Below are positions 46,501 to 54,246 of a stretch of DNA of 64,000 nt, one piece after another. The stretch comes from Bosea sp. 124. GTDB lineage: Bacteria; Pseudomonadota; Alphaproteobacteria; Rhizobiales; Beijerinckiaceae. Location: positions 1,187,001 through 1,251,000 of the forward strand of contig NZ_PZZM01000001.1 in the NCBI RefSeq assembly GCF_003046175.1. The letters are read 5' to 3'. How positions within the stretch are numbered: the stretch's first letter is position 1; each line of letters begins with the position of its first letter. The position numbers were made by a program, and so were the translations under genes. The notes below the pieces were generated by a model. The model made no database searches. It had not been told where the DNA came from and saw only the letters and a list, made by a program, of their open reading frames with translations.

Positions 46501-47317
46501 GCTCGACGGCGACTGGACGATGCGCGACGAGCTCGGCGCCGCCTATCTCGCCGCCTCCAGCCATGCCTATGGCGGGCCCGAAGGCAGCGCCAGCGCCGAT
46601 GACGGCTTCAAGGCCCGGATCAGGACGGCCGACGCCTTCGTGCATGTCAGCGACACCGCCGGGCGCGATATCCTCGAGGCGTCGAGCGCCGCCGACGTCA
46701 TCGGCGGGCTCGCGGCGGCCGCGAAGGCACTCGGCGCGAACCCGACGCTCTACAGCCTCGACAGTTCCCATCCGGAGGCGCCGAAGGCGCGCACGCTGCC
46801 GGAGGATATCGCCCGCATCGTCCATGGCCGGCTGACCCATCCGCGCTGGATCGCATCGCATCTCGCCCATGGCTGGCGCGGTGCCGCCGAACTCGCGGAA
46901 GCGCTCGACACGCTCTTCGTCTTTGCCGCGAGCACGGATGCGGTTCCGGACGGGCTGTTCGACGCGGTGTTCCAGGCCTGGTGCGCCGACACCGCCGTCT
47001 GGAGCGCGATCGAGGCGGCGAACGCACCCGCCGCTGCCGCCATCCGGGCAAGGCTGGCGGAAGCGGCGCGGCGAGGGCTGTGGACCAGCCGGCGCAACTC
47101 GGTCGGAGCATTCCTGGAGAGGGACGGCAATTCTGCGGCGGTGATCAAAGCGGGCGCCTCCCTTCCCCCTCGTCGGGAAGGGAGGGTGATGGGGGACGTC
47201 CCGCCGGGCGAGCGCTCCCCCGGTCGCTTGCCCCTCACCTCTGCCCCTCCCCACCAGGGGGAGGGGTTTCCCGCGCCTGACGATATCCGGACGCAGCCTT
47301 GGACGGCCGCAGAATGA
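43592..47317 (+). CDS. cobN: cobaltochelatase subunit CobN with in-frame repeat insertions
   Basis: A 1241-residue large subunit of the aerobic cobaltochelatase, which with CobS and CobT inserts Co into hydrogenobyrinic acid a,c-diamide. Recognised segments include CLGGLDYWRYG, YLAFYLALREMACIDALIHLG, THGTTEWLPGKAVALS and the C-terminal AYGGPEGSASADDGFK. Three stretches are repeat-derived in frame: residues about 45-89, 466-503 and 1190-1227. Without them it is about 1120 residues, shorter than the 1275 of the Pseudomonas denitrificans protein. CobS and CobT are not in the window. Its stop overlaps the cobG start (ATGA). Confidence 0.95.
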   Translation: MHLLPTSEVRLDDGEDAVDLGLPPGDVLVLSYADSDLSALAAAMFPSPRLRWGRVRDGGPESPSTVLDRLAERHCPPPQPSPSQAEGGSDVAPNLSVRLASLRRLRHPLSIDLLIEKTAAKSRFVLVRCLGGLDYWRYGIEQLGEACRVKGIALAVLPGDDRPDDRLAEYGTVDKSFAQDLLGYFHAGGGAENMRRMLWRIAAIHPPSGLAPLPLPPFFALGDGTTPTPWREAVAALPGDTAFVPILVYRSAVSAGDTALGEALRTALAARGLAPLILALTSLKDPAVTAELAALIALRRPALIVTTTAFSAREGADFVLDAADCPVLQAMPVGSARDAWAAASRGLSAADLAMQVALPEFDGRIGAVPVAFKAETVDAATGLALRRLVPDADGIAALADLANGWISLAAKPPAERRLALAMSDYPARGGRAGFAVGLDTPASVTAIREVLAEAGYDVGMRAHTLSPHPEEPRSGVSKEDQGVPETTGASFETRTASAPQDEGQSLMRALTNGPAVLAIPLPAYSAWLATIPADARDALIAAHGQPEADPALSDGAFRFRAIRDGSLTIALQPPRDATPDRKARYHDPDAPPGHGYLAFYLALREMACIDALIHLGTHGTTEWLPGKAVALSCACWPRLVTRGLPVIYPYVVDDPGEAAPAKRRLSAITLGHLPPPLAETEAAGETALLRDLVEEFSQAQVMDPRRADIVASEIRARAEASGLAEACGVSADLPMSEALTRLDAHLCDITEMPFRDGLHVFGQSARDPVSAQAERDGLLRALDGRFVQPGPAGSPHRGRPDVLPTGRNLSTLDPRAIPTRAAARLGALAAQAIVARHLQDHGEAPRRIVMDLWASPTLRSGGEDIAHALALMGVAPLWDDASTRVTGFSITPLPKLAFARVDVTLRISGAFRDIFPGQVALLDAAARAVSALDEPEDWNEPAAARRRGEAGPRVFGAAPGRYGAGTADRALDGDWTMRDELGAAYLAASSHAYGGPEGSASADDGFKARIRTADAFVHVSDTAGRDILEASSAADVIGGLAAAAKALGANPTLYSLDSSHPEAPKARTLPEDIARIVHGRLTHPRWIASHLAHGWRGAAELAEALDTLFVFAASTDAVPDGLFDAVFQAWCADTAVWSAIEAANAPAAAAIRARLAEAARRGLWTSRRNSVGAFLERDGNSAAVIKAGASLPPRREGRVMGDVPPGERSPGRLPLTSAPPHQGEGFPAPDDIRTQPWTAAE
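43725..43857. repeat. 133-bp palindromic element inside cobN (family 1)
   Basis: The ends are CCCTTCCCCCCGCTTGCGG and CGCAAGCGGAGGGAGGGAG, inverted copies of each other; the core carries GCCGGAAAGC and GCCGAGCGGCACTGCCCCCC. The cobN frame runs through it without a stop, encoding a Pro/Arg/Gly-rich insert. Relatives lie at 47635 (in cobG) and 54085 (intergenic). Confidence 0.9.
44988..45100. repeat. 113-bp palindromic element inside cobN (family 2)
   Basis: Bounded by GCCCTCATCCTGAGGAGCC and GCTCCTCAGGATGAGGGC, it is the same family as 40800-40903 and 55594-55710. The cobN reading frame continues through, encoding a segment such as HPEEPRSGVSKEDQG. The centre, TCGAAGGAGGACC and CATCCTTCGAGACG, is the conserved interior. 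Confidence 0.9.
47159..47272. repeat. GC-rich palindromic element inside the 3' end of cobN (family 3)
   Basis: CCCTTCCCCCTCGTCGGGAAGG opens the element and CCCCTCCCCACCAGGGGGAGGGG closes it. It makes two strong hairpins and codes for residues about 1190-1227 of CobN, just before the protein ends. No second complete copy was found in the window. Confidence 0.7.
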
Positions 47318-48771
47318 ACGCGCCGTCGAAAGACGCGCTGCGGCGCGGCTGGTGCCCGAGCACGCTCAGGCCGATGGAGACCGGCGATGGCTGGCTGGTG
47401 CGGCTGCATCCGCCCGGAGCGCGCCTCTCCCCGGCGCAGTTGCAGCGCATCGCGGCGCTGGCGCGCGAGCATGGCAACGGGCTGATCGAGATCTCGGCGC
47501 GGGGCAACATGCAGTTGCGCGGCGTCACGCCAGAGAGCCACCCACGGCTGGTCGCGACGCTGCTGGCCGAGCGGCTGGTCGACGAGCATGACGGGGCCGG
47601 ACCGCAAAAGCTGACGCTGGCCTCGCCGCTCGCCCTCCCTCCCCCCGCTTGCGGTGGGGAGGGTCGGGGTGGAGAGCCGGAAAGCCAGAGCTACACCTTG
47701 CATCGTCTCGCCGAGCGGCACTCCCCCCCACCCCGACCCTCTCCACCGCAAGCGGGGGGAGGGAGGAGCGCTTCCGTGGCCGATGCCGTCTTTTCGGGAA
47801 ACGATGGCGCCAGCGACCTGATCGACGCTGCCATCCTTGCCTCCGCGATCGAAGCGTGCGGACGGAATATCTCTGGCCTGCCAGCAAAATTCTCCGTCGT
47901 CGTCGATGGCGGTGGGGCGGCGTCGCTCGATGCCTTCGCGGGCGATCTGCGCGTCGTCGGGACGGCGCCGGGCATGGTCACGATCGGGCTGGCGGATCGC
48001 ATCTGGCTGGGGCCGGTCGCAGCGGAGAAGGCCGGCGCGGTCGTCGCAACGGTGCTGGCGCGTTTCGCTGCATGGCGCGCGCAGGCGCCGGACGCGATCC
48101 GCCGGCTGCACGACCTGCCGTCCGATGCGCTCACCGTGCTGTGCGAGCTGCCCGTCGCGCCGCCTCCGGCAGCGCGACCCGCGCCCCGGCGCGCCGGGCT
48201 GTTTTCATTCGGCCCGGGCCATGTCGCGGCGATGGCCGGTCTGCCCTTCGGCCGCTCGGACGCCGCAACGCTCGACCGGCTCGGTGCGGCGGCGCTGGCT
48301 CATGGCTGCACGGATATCCGCCTCTCGCCCTGGCGCGGGATCGCCTTTCGCGGGATGGCCGAGGGCGATGCCGAAGCACTGCTGGCCTTTACCGCCTCGC
48401 TCGGACTGATCGCCCGCGACGACGATCCGCGCCTCTCGGTGCAGGCCTGCGCGGGGGCTCCGGCCTGCCTGCGGGCGGAGACCAGCGCCATGGCCGATGC
48501 CGCCCGATTGGCGGATGCGATCGCGCCGCTGCTCGCCTCGGGGCTGACGCTGCATGTCTCGGGTTGCGTGAAATCCTGCGCGCGGCCCGGCGCCTCCGAT
48601 CTCACGCTGGTCGGGCGTAGAGGGCGCTACGGCGTCGTCGTCGACGGGACTACGCGGAATGCGGCCATCGCCGAGCTTGACCTTTCCGGGGTCATGGCGC
48701 GATTGCAGCCCGGACAGGAGATTCACGCCCGCCTCCTTGCGGCGGGCCGGCTGGCAGGATCACGGGTTTGA
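47314..48771 (+). CDS. cobG: precorrin-3B synthase with in-frame repeat insertion
   Basis: A 485-residue ferredoxin-like nitrite/sulfite-reductase-fold protein that uses O2 to convert precorrin-3A into precorrin-3B, marking the aerobic pathway. The [4Fe-4S]/heme cysteines are in QACAGAPACLRAE and HVSGCVKSCARPGASD; the N-terminal repeat has LVRLHPPGARLSPAQL and EISARGNMQLRGV. Residues about 108-151 derive from a family 1 palindromic element, placed between the N-terminal and the middle domains. Start: ATG at 47314 inside the cobN stop (ATGA); an ATG 15 nt upstream is also possible. Confidence 0.94.
   Translation: MNAPSKDALRRGWCPSTLRPMETGDGWLVRLHPPGARLSPAQLQRIAALAREHGNGLIEISARGNMQLRGVTPESHPRLVATLLAERLVDEHDGAGPQKLTLASPLALPPPACGGEGRGGEPESQSYTLHRLAERHSPPPRPSPPQAGGGRSASVADAVFSGNDGASDLIDAAILASAIEACGRNISGLPAKFSVVVDGGGAASLDAFAGDLRVVGTAPGMVTIGLADRIWLGPVAAEKAGAVVATVLARFAAWRAQAPDAIRRLHDLPSDALTVLCELPVAPPPAARPAPRRAGLFSFGPGHVAAMAGLPFGRSDAATLDRLGAAALAHGCTDIRLSPWRGIAFRGMAEGDAEALLAFTASLGLIARDDDPRLSVQACAGAPACLRAETSAMADAARLADAIAPLLASGLTLHVSGCVKSCARPGASDLTLVGRRGRYGVVVDGTTRNAAIAELDLSGVMARLQPGQEIHARLLAAGRLAGSRV
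47635..47765. repeat. 131-bp palindromic element inside cobG (family 1)
   Basis: The arms CTCCCTCCCCCCGCTTGCGG and CCGCAAGCGGGGGGAGGGAG are perfect inverted copies, and the dyad continues inwards through TGGGGAGGGTCGGGGTGG. The core has GCCGGAAAGC and GCCGAGCGGCACTCC, as in the cobN copy. The cobG frame stays open throughout. Confidence 0.92.
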
Positions 48772-49400
48772 CGCGGGCTTACGACTATATCCAGGACGGG
48801 GCGGCGATCTATCAGCGCTCCTTCGCGATCATCCGGGCGGAAGCCGATCTGTCGCGCTTCGCGGGCCGGGCCGCGCATGTCGTGGTCCGCATGATCCATG
48901 CCTGCGGCATGACCGACCTGCCGGCCGATGTGGAGATGTCGCCGGATTTCGCGCCAGCGGCCGAGGCCGCTCTGAAGGCCGGCGCGCCGATCCTGTGCGA
49001 CGCCAAGATGGTGGCGAACGGCGTGACGCCGTCAAGGCTGCCAGCCGGCAACACCGTGCTTTGCACGCTCGACGATCCGCGCACGCCGGCGCTCGCAGCC
49101 GAGATGGGCACGACGCGCTCGGCCGCTGCGATGGAGCTGTGGCGGCCGCATCTCGCAGGCGCGGTCGTGGTCATCGGCAATGCGCCGACCTCGCTGTTCC
49201 GGCTGCTCGAAATGCTCGATGCCGGCGCGCCGAAGCCCGCCGCCGTGATCGGCATTCCGGTCGGCTTCGTCGGCGCGGCGGAATCGAAGCAGGCGCTGGC
49301 ACAAGACGGGCGCGTGCCCTTCCTCGTGGTGCATGGGCGGCGCGGCGGCTCGGCGATGGCGGCAGCCGCCGTCAACGCGCTGGCGCAAGAGAAGGAATGA
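48768..49400 (+). CDS. cobH: precorrin-8X methylmutase
   Basis: A 210-residue isomerase that moves the C-11 methyl group to C-12, yielding hydrogenobyrinic acid. Typical motifs: YDYIQDGAAIYQRSFAII at the start, VVRMIHACGMTDLP with the catalytic His (near residue 45), GAPILCDAKMVANGVT, and GNAPTSLFRLLEML followed by VIGIPVGFVGAAESK. The start codon is TTG (48768), overlapping the cobG stop as TTGA, so translation is coupled. Length is normal. Confidence 0.96.
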   Translation: MTRAYDYIQDGAAIYQRSFAIIRAEADLSRFAGRAAHVVVRMIHACGMTDLPADVEMSPDFAPAAEAALKAGAPILCDAKMVANGVTPSRLPAGNTVLCTLDDPRTPALAAEMGTTRSAAAMELWRPHLAGAVVVIGNAPTSLFRLLEMLDAGAPKPAAVIGIPVGFVGAAESKQALAQDGRVPFLVVHGRRGGSAMAAAAVNALAQEKE

Positions 49401-49404
49401 GCCG

Positions 49405-50148
49405 GTGAACATCGAACCGGCAAAGATCCTGCTGTTCGGCGTCGGGCTCGGCCCCGGCGATCCGGACTACATGACGCTCCGCGCCCGCGACATCATCCTC
49501 AAAGCCGACCGGCTGGTGCATTTCTGCAAGCGCGGCCGGCGCGGCAATGCCCGCGTCACGGCCGATGCCATCGTCGCGCCCGATGCGGCGCGCGAGATCG
49601 AGCTCGCCTTCCCGGTGACGATTGAGGTTCCGGTCGAGGATGAAGGCTATAGCGGGCCGATCGCAGCCTTCTACGACGAATCCGCCGCCCTGCTCGCCGC
49701 CGAAATGGAGGCCGGGCGGACCGTCGCCGTGCTTTGCGACGGCGACCCCTTCTTCTACGGCTCCTTCATGCATCTGTGGCGGCGGCTCAGCTCCCGCTTT
49801 CCGACCGAGGTGGTGCCGGGCGTGATGGGCATGGCCGGGGCCTGGACGCGGGCGCAGGCGCCGATCACCTGGGGCGACGACATCATGACCGTGCTGCCGG
49901 GCACCCTGCCCGAGTCCGAACTGACCCGCCGCCTCGTCGACACCGACGCCGCGGTCATCATGAAGCTCGGCCGCAACCTGCCGAAGGTGCGTCGCGCGCT
50001 CCGGACCGCCGGGCTGATCCACCGCGCCATCTATGTCGAGCGCGCGACCATGGCCGAGCAGGTCGTGGCGAAACTCAGCGACAAGGGCGACGACGAGGCG
50101 CCGTATTTCTCGATGGTGCTGGTGCCTGGCGAGGGGCGCAGGCTGTGA
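49405..50148 (+). CDS. cobI: precorrin-2 C20-methyltransferase
   Basis: A 247-residue SAM-dependent tetrapyrrole methylase making precorrin-3A. It begins with the family loop FGVGLGPGDPDYMTLRARDII; VAVLCDGDPFFYGSFMHLW and VVPGVMGMAGAWTRAQAPI are the substrate/SAM segments; VIMKLGRNLPKVRRAL is the C-terminal motif. The GTG at 49405 is preferred as start, 4 nt after the cobH stop. It is followed by cobJ with a GTGA overlap. Confidence 0.95.
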   Translation: MNIEPAKILLFGVGLGPGDPDYMTLRARDIILKADRLVHFCKRGRRGNARVTADAIVAPDAAREIELAFPVTIEVPVEDEGYSGPIAAFYDESAALLAAEMEAGRTVAVLCDGDPFFYGSFMHLWRRLSSRFPTEVVPGVMGMAGAWTRAQAPITWGDDIMTVLPGTLPESELTRRLVDTDAAVIMKLGRNLPKVRRALRTAGLIHRAIYVERATMAEQVVAKLSDKGDDEAPYFSMVLVPGEGRRL

Positions 50149-50936
50149 GCGGCTCCCTCACCATCGTCGGGCTCGGCCCTGGCGAGGCGCATTGGCTGAC
50201 GCCGGCGGCGCTGGCTGCCCTTGCGGCTGCGAGCGATCTCGTCGGCTATGGCCCCTATCTCGACCGGATTCAGGCTCGCGATGGGCAGACGAAGCACGCC
50301 TCCGACAACCGCGTCGAGATCGACCGGGCCGGCCATGCGCTGCGGCTGGCCGCCGCGGGCCGGACCGTCGCGGTCGTCTCCGGCGGCGATCCCGGCGTCT
50401 TCGCGATGGCAGCCGCCGTATTCGAGGCACTGGAAGCGGGCGACCCGGCCTGGCTTGCGCTGCCGATCACGGTCGAGCCCGGCATCACCGCGATGCTGGC
50501 ATCCGCTGCGAAAGCCGGCGCGCCGCTCGGCGGGGATTTCTGCGCGATCTCGCTCTCGGACAATCTCAAGCCCTGGGAGGTCGTGACGGCGCGGCTTGAG
50601 GCGGTGCTCAGGGCCGATTTCGTGATCTGCCTCTACAACCCGATCTCGAAGGCACGGCCCTGGCAGCTCGGCGAGGCACTGGCGCTGGCCGCCCGCATCC
50701 GCTCGCCCGAGACGCCGGTGATCTTCGCGCGCGCGATCGGGCGGGCTGACGAGGCCTTGCGAATCCTGACACTGACGGAAGCGGTCGCGGCTGCGGCAAG
50801 CGCCGACATGGCGACACTGGTGACGATCGGCGCCTCCGGTACGAAGCTGATCGCGCGCCCGGACGCCGCGCCTTATGTCTACACGCCCCGCTCGGTGACG
50901 AAGAGCCCCTGCGCCACCAGCCAGGGCAGGACCTGA
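50145..50936 (+). CDS. cobJ: precorrin-3B C17-methyltransferase
   Basis: A 263-residue SAM-dependent methylase that methylates C-17 and causes ring contraction. Motifs: TIVGLGPGEAHWLTPAALAAL, SDLVGYGPYLDRI, VAVVSGGDPGVFAMAAAVFEA, TVEPGITAMLASAAKAGAP and ICLYNPISKARPWQLGEAL. The GTG start at 50145 overlaps the cobI stop. The last 58 bp overlap the 3' end of cobK on the other strand; the C-terminus here is YVYTPRSVTKSPCATSQGRT. Confidence 0.95.
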   Translation: MSGSLTIVGLGPGEAHWLTPAALAALAAASDLVGYGPYLDRIQARDGQTKHASDNRVEIDRAGHALRLAAAGRTVAVVSGGDPGVFAMAAAVFEALEAGDPAWLALPITVEPGITAMLASAAKAGAPLGGDFCAISLSDNLKPWEVVTARLEAVLRADFVICLYNPISKARPWQLGEALALAARIRSPETPVIFARAIGRADEALRILTLTEAVAAAASADMATLVTIGASGTKLIARPDAAPYVYTPRSVTKSPCATSQGRT

Positions 50937-51643
50937 TCGACATGGGCGACGGTTTCGACATCGGGCTTGGGCGGGCGCTCGACCATGATGACGGGCAGGC
51001 CGAGACGGCGCGCCGCGATCAGCTTGCCGGCCGTGGCGTCGCCGCCGGAATTCTTGCTGACCAGGATCTCGATGCCCTCGCGGCGCATCAGCGCCTCCTC
51101 GTCTTCCGTCTGGAAGGGCCCGCGCTGCTGGATCACCGTGACATGGGGAACGGGCAGGCGGTCGCCGATCGGTTCGATGGCGCGGACGAGGTAATGATGC
51201 TGCGGCGCATCGGCGAAGGCCGGCAGGTCGAGCCGGCCGATCGTCAGGAAGACGCGGCGCGCCTCCGGGCCCAGCGCCACGGCGGCGGCCTCCATGTCGC
51301 GCACGCCCTCCCAGCGGTCGCCGGCAGCCGCATGCCAGGGCTCGCGGCGGATGGCGAGCAGCGGCACGTTCTCGGCCTTGCAGGCATGTTCGGCATGGAA
51401 GGGCATGATCGCCGCGAAGGGATGCGTCGCGTCGATGACGGCGATGATGCCCTCGTCGCGCAGATATTGCCGCAGGCCCTCGATGCCGCCGAAACCACCG
51501 ACGCGAACTGGCAGGTTCGACGGGCGGGGGTCGACTGTATGCCCGGCAAGCGAGATGATGGCGCGAATATCGGGAGCCTGTTCAGCCAGATGCTGATCAA
51601 GCGCTGCCGCTTCACTGGTTCCACCGAGGATGAGCACGGTCAT
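50879..51643 (-). CDS. cobK: precorrin-6A reductase (antisense inside the cob operon)
   Basis: A 254-residue NADPH-dependent reductase of precorrin-6A. N-terminal dinucleotide motif: VLILGGTSEAAALDQ; further segments are VRVGGFGGIEGLRQYLRDEG, VIDATHPFAAIM, FLTIGRLDLPAF and SKNSGGDATAGKLIAARRLGLPVIMVERP. It is the only gene of the long cob run on the minus strand: its 3' end overlaps cobJ by 58 bp and its ATG shares two bases with the cobL ATG (CATG at 51641-51644). Confidence 0.95.
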   Translation of the reverse strand: MTVLILGGTSEAAALDQHLAEQAPDIRAIISLAGHTVDPRPSNLPVRVGGFGGIEGLRQYLRDEGIIAVIDATHPFAAIMPFHAEHACKAENVPLLAIRREPWHAAAGDRWEGVRDMEAAAVALGPEARRVFLTIGRLDLPAFADAPQHHYLVRAIEPIGDRLPVPHVTVIQQRGPFQTEDEEALMRREGIEILVSKNSGGDATAGKLIAARRLGLPVIMVERPPKPDVETVAHVDQVLPWLVAQGLFVTERGV

Positions 51644-52898
51644 GTCCCTAGTTACGCTTGAAAACGACGGGCTGTCGAGCCGCAGCGAGGCTGCGCCTGC
51701 ACCCTGGCTCGCGCTGATCGGTCTGGGCGAGGACGGCCCTGCCGGCCTCTGCCCCGAGGCGAAGGCCGCGCTGGACGAGGCCGAGCTCGTCTTCGGAGGT
51801 GACCGCCATATCGCGCTGGTCGGATCGGTGCCGGGCGAACTCAGGCCCTGGCCGCAGCCCTTCCGCAACGCCCTGCCGCAGATCCTCGCCGAGCGCGGCC
51901 GCAAGGTCTGCGTGCTCGCGACCAGCGACCCGTTCCACTACGGCATCGGCAACAGCCTGAGCCGGGCGATTCCCGCGCAGGAGATGCGGATCATCCCGCA
52001 GCTCTCCTCCTTCTCGATGGCGTGCACGCGGATGCGCTGGCCGCAGGAGGAATGCGCGCTGGTCTCGCTGCATGGCCGCACGCTCTACCGGATCGTGCCG
52101 CATCTGCAGCCGGACGCGCGCATCCTCGCCCTGTCCTGGGACGAGACGACCCCGCGCGCCGTCGCCGAGCTGCTGACCGCGCGCGGCCTCGGCGCCAGCC
52201 GCCTCGTCGTGATGGAACAGCTCGGCGGACCGCAGGAGCGGGTGCGCGAGACCCGCGCCGACGCCTTTTCCTTCGACGACATCGTGCCGCTCAACATCAT
52301 CGCGGTCGACGTCCTGGCCGGTCGCGACTCACGCATCCTACCGCTCGCACCCGGGCTCGACGAGGAGTGGTTCGCCCATGACGGGCAGATCACCAAATCG
52401 GAAATCCGCGCGATCACGCTTTCCGCGCTCGCCCCGCGCGGCGGCGAATTGCTCTGGGATGTCGGCGCCGGGTCGGGCTCGATCTCGGTCGAATGGTGCC
52501 AGCGCCATGTCCGCAACCGGGCTGTCGCCTTCGAAGCCAAGCCTGAGCGGGCCCACCGGATCGCGCGCAACAAGGTCGAGCTCGGCGGCCTCTCTGTGGA
52601 TGTGGTCGGCGAGGCGCCAGCGGGCTTCGTCGGGCGCGACGCTCCGGACGCCGTCTTCATCGGTGGTGGGCTGACCGTGGAGGGCCTGTTCGAGGCCGCC
52701 TGGGCAGCGCTGAAGCCGGGCGGGCGGCTCGTCGCCAATGTCGTCACGCTCGAGGGCGAGGCCAAGCTCGCGGCGCTGCATGCCGCGCATGGCGGTTCGC
52801 TCAGGCGCATCTCTATCGACCGGCTCGCTCCCGTCGGCGGCAAGCATGGCTGGCGCCCGGCAATGCCGGTGACGCAATGGCGAGTCGAGAAGCCTTGA
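51642..52898 (+). CDS. cobL: precorrin-6Y C5,15-methyltransferase (decarboxylating)
   Basis: A 418-residue two-domain enzyme. The N-terminal half is a tetrapyrrole methylase (LALIGLGEDGPAGLCPEAKAAL, VFGGDRHIALV, VLATSDPFHYGIGNSL); the C-terminal half is a CbiT-type Rossmann methyltransferase with decarboxylase activity (LLWDVGAGSGSISVEWCQRH, AVFIGGGLTVEGLFEAAW). No start codon exists downstream of 51642 before the conserved part, except CTG, so the ATG at 51642 or 51630 must be used; both overlap the divergent cobK start. Confidence 0.94.
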   Translation: MSLVTLENDGLSSRSEAAPAPWLALIGLGEDGPAGLCPEAKAALDEAELVFGGDRHIALVGSVPGELRPWPQPFRNALPQILAERGRKVCVLATSDPFHYGIGNSLSRAIPAQEMRIIPQLSSFSMACTRMRWPQEECALVSLHGRTLYRIVPHLQPDARILALSWDETTPRAVAELLTARGLGASRLVVMEQLGGPQERVRETRADAFSFDDIVPLNIIAVDVLAGRDSRILPLAPGLDEEWFAHDGQITKSEIRAITLSALAPRGGELLWDVGAGSGSISVEWCQRHVRNRAVAFEAKPERAHRIARNKVELGGLSVDVVGEAPAGFVGRDAPDAVFIGGGLTVEGLFEAAWAALKPGGRLVANVVTLEGEAKLAALHAAHGGSLRRISIDRLAPVGGKHGWRPAMPVTQWRVEKP

Positions 52899-53284
52899 CG
52901 GGCCGTCTCGTCGCCGGTCTCGGGCTGCGGCCCGGCACGAGCGCAGCCGACATTCTCGCCTGCCTCGACGAGGCGCTGGCGATCGCCGGGCTGTCGGGCG
53001 AGGGCACGCCGCGTCTCGCGACGCTGGCGAGCCGGATGGGCGAGCCCGGCCTGGCGGAGGCCGTCGCCAGCCGCCGGGCAGAACTCGTCGCGGTGCCCGA
53101 CGAGGCGCTGAAGGGCTATGAAGCGGCCTGCGCGACGCGCTCGACCCGGATCGCCTCGCTCTATGGCGTCGGCTCGGTCGCGGAGGCCGCCGCGCTCGCC
53201 GCCGCGGGGCCCGGCGGAACGCTGGTGCAGCCGCGCATCGCGACCGGCCGCGTCACCTGCGCGCTGGCCAGAACGACGTCGTGA
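52877..53284 (+). CDS. cobE: cobalamin biosynthesis protein CobE
   Basis: A 135-residue homologue of the C-terminal domain of CbiG. It has [23 protein letters not shown] at the start and [21 protein letters not shown] plus [19 protein letters not shown] at the end, both typical of CobE. Its exact step is not settled; it is needed for efficient corrin ring synthesis in aerobic organisms. It overlaps the cobL 3' end by 22 bp and precedes cobM by 10 bp. Confidence 0.93.
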   Translation: MASREALTGRLVAGLGLRPGTSAADILACLDEALAIAGLSGEGTPRLATLASRMGEPGLAEAVASRRAELVAVPDEALKGYEAACATRSTRIASLYGVGSVAEAAALAAAGPGGTLVQPRIATGRVTCALARTTS

Positions 53285-53294
53285 AACGCACCCC

Positions 53295-54059
53295 ATGACG
53301 ATCCATTTCATCGGCGCCGGCCCCGGCGCACCGGATCTCATCACCCTGCGCGGGCGCGACATGATCGGCGCCTGCCCGGTCTGCCTCTATGCCGGCTCGC
53401 TGATCCCGAAGGCGATGCTCGACTGGTGCCCGCCGGGCGCCCGCGTCGTCGATACCGCGCCGCTCGACCTCGATGCGATCATTGCCGAGATGCAGGTCGC
53501 CCATGACGCGGGACAGGACGTCGCGCGGCTGCATTCCGGCGACCTCTCGATCTGGAGCGCGACGGGCGAACAGATGCGCCGACTCGATTCACTCGGCATC
53601 CCCTACAGCGTGACGCCCGGCGTGCCGGCCTTCGCCGCCGCCGCGGCTGCGCTGAAGCGCGAGTTAACCCTGCCGGGGCTGGCGCAATCGCTGGTGCTGA
53701 CGCGGACCTCCGGGCGGGCCTCGGCCATGCCGGACAGGGAAACACTCGCGACCTTCGCCGCCTCCGGCGCGACGCTCGCCGTGCATCTCTCGATCCATGT
53801 GATCGAGCAGGTGGTGGCGGAGCTGACGCCGTTCTATGGCGCGGATGGCGCGGTCGCGGTCGTCTTCCGCGCCTCCTGGCCGGACGAACGCGCGCTGCGC
53901 GGCACACTGGCCACGATCGCCGCTCAGGTGCGGGAATCGGGGCTGGAGCGGACGGCGCTGATCCTCGTGGGTCCCGCGCTCGCCGCCGAGGATTTCGGCG
54001 AGAGTGCGCTCTACTCCACCGGCTATGACCGCCGTTTCCGGCCGGGTGGCGGAATATGA
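53295..54059 (+). CDS. cobM: precorrin-4 C11-methyltransferase
   Basis: A 254-residue SAM-dependent tetrapyrrole methylase that methylates C-11 of precorrin-4. Motifs: [91 protein letters not shown] and [10 protein letters not shown]. Its end ([16 protein letters not shown]) is typical of the family. The ATG at 53295 lies 10 bp after cobE. Confidence 0.95.
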   Translation: MTIHFIGAGPGAPDLITLRGRDMIGACPVCLYAGSLIPKAMLDWCPPGARVVDTAPLDLDAIIAEMQVAHDAGQDVARLHSGDLSIWSATGEQMRRLDSLGIPYSVTPGVPAFAAAAAALKRELTLPGLAQSLVLTRTSGRASAMPDRETLATFAASGATLAVHLSIHVIEQVVAELTPFYGADGAVAVVFRASWPDERALRGTLATIAAQVRESGLERTALILVGPALAAEDFGESALYSTGYDRRFRPGGGI

Positions 54060-54084
54060 GAGGCGCGGGAGCCGAAGCGCGATC

Positions 54085-54219
54085 CCCTTCCCCCCGCTTG
54101 CGGTGGCGAAGGGTTAGGGATGGGGGGCCGGAAAGCAGGGTGCTGCCGTTCTTCCAGTCCGGCGCCGAGCGGCACTGCCCCCCACCCCAGCCCTCCCCAC
54201 CGCAAGCGGGGGGAGGGAG
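54085..54219. repeat. 135-bp palindromic element between cobM and cobB (family 1)
   Basis: It carries the same CCCTTCCCCCCGCTTGCGG / CCGCAAGCGGGGGGAGGGAG ends and the GCCGGAAAGC and GCCGAGCGGCACTGCCCCCC core as the copies inside cobN and cobG. This is the only copy of the family outside a gene; it starts 26 bp after the cobM stop and ends 27 bp before the cobB start. Confidence 0.9.
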
Positions 54220-54246
54220 CGGCGGCGACTGTTCCGGAGCACGCCG

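Noticed and set aside
43592..48771. CobN and CobG as frameshifted or broken genes because of the repeats
   Set aside because: Both frames stay open through every element, and the conserved motifs before and after are intact, so they are treated as functional genes with insertions.
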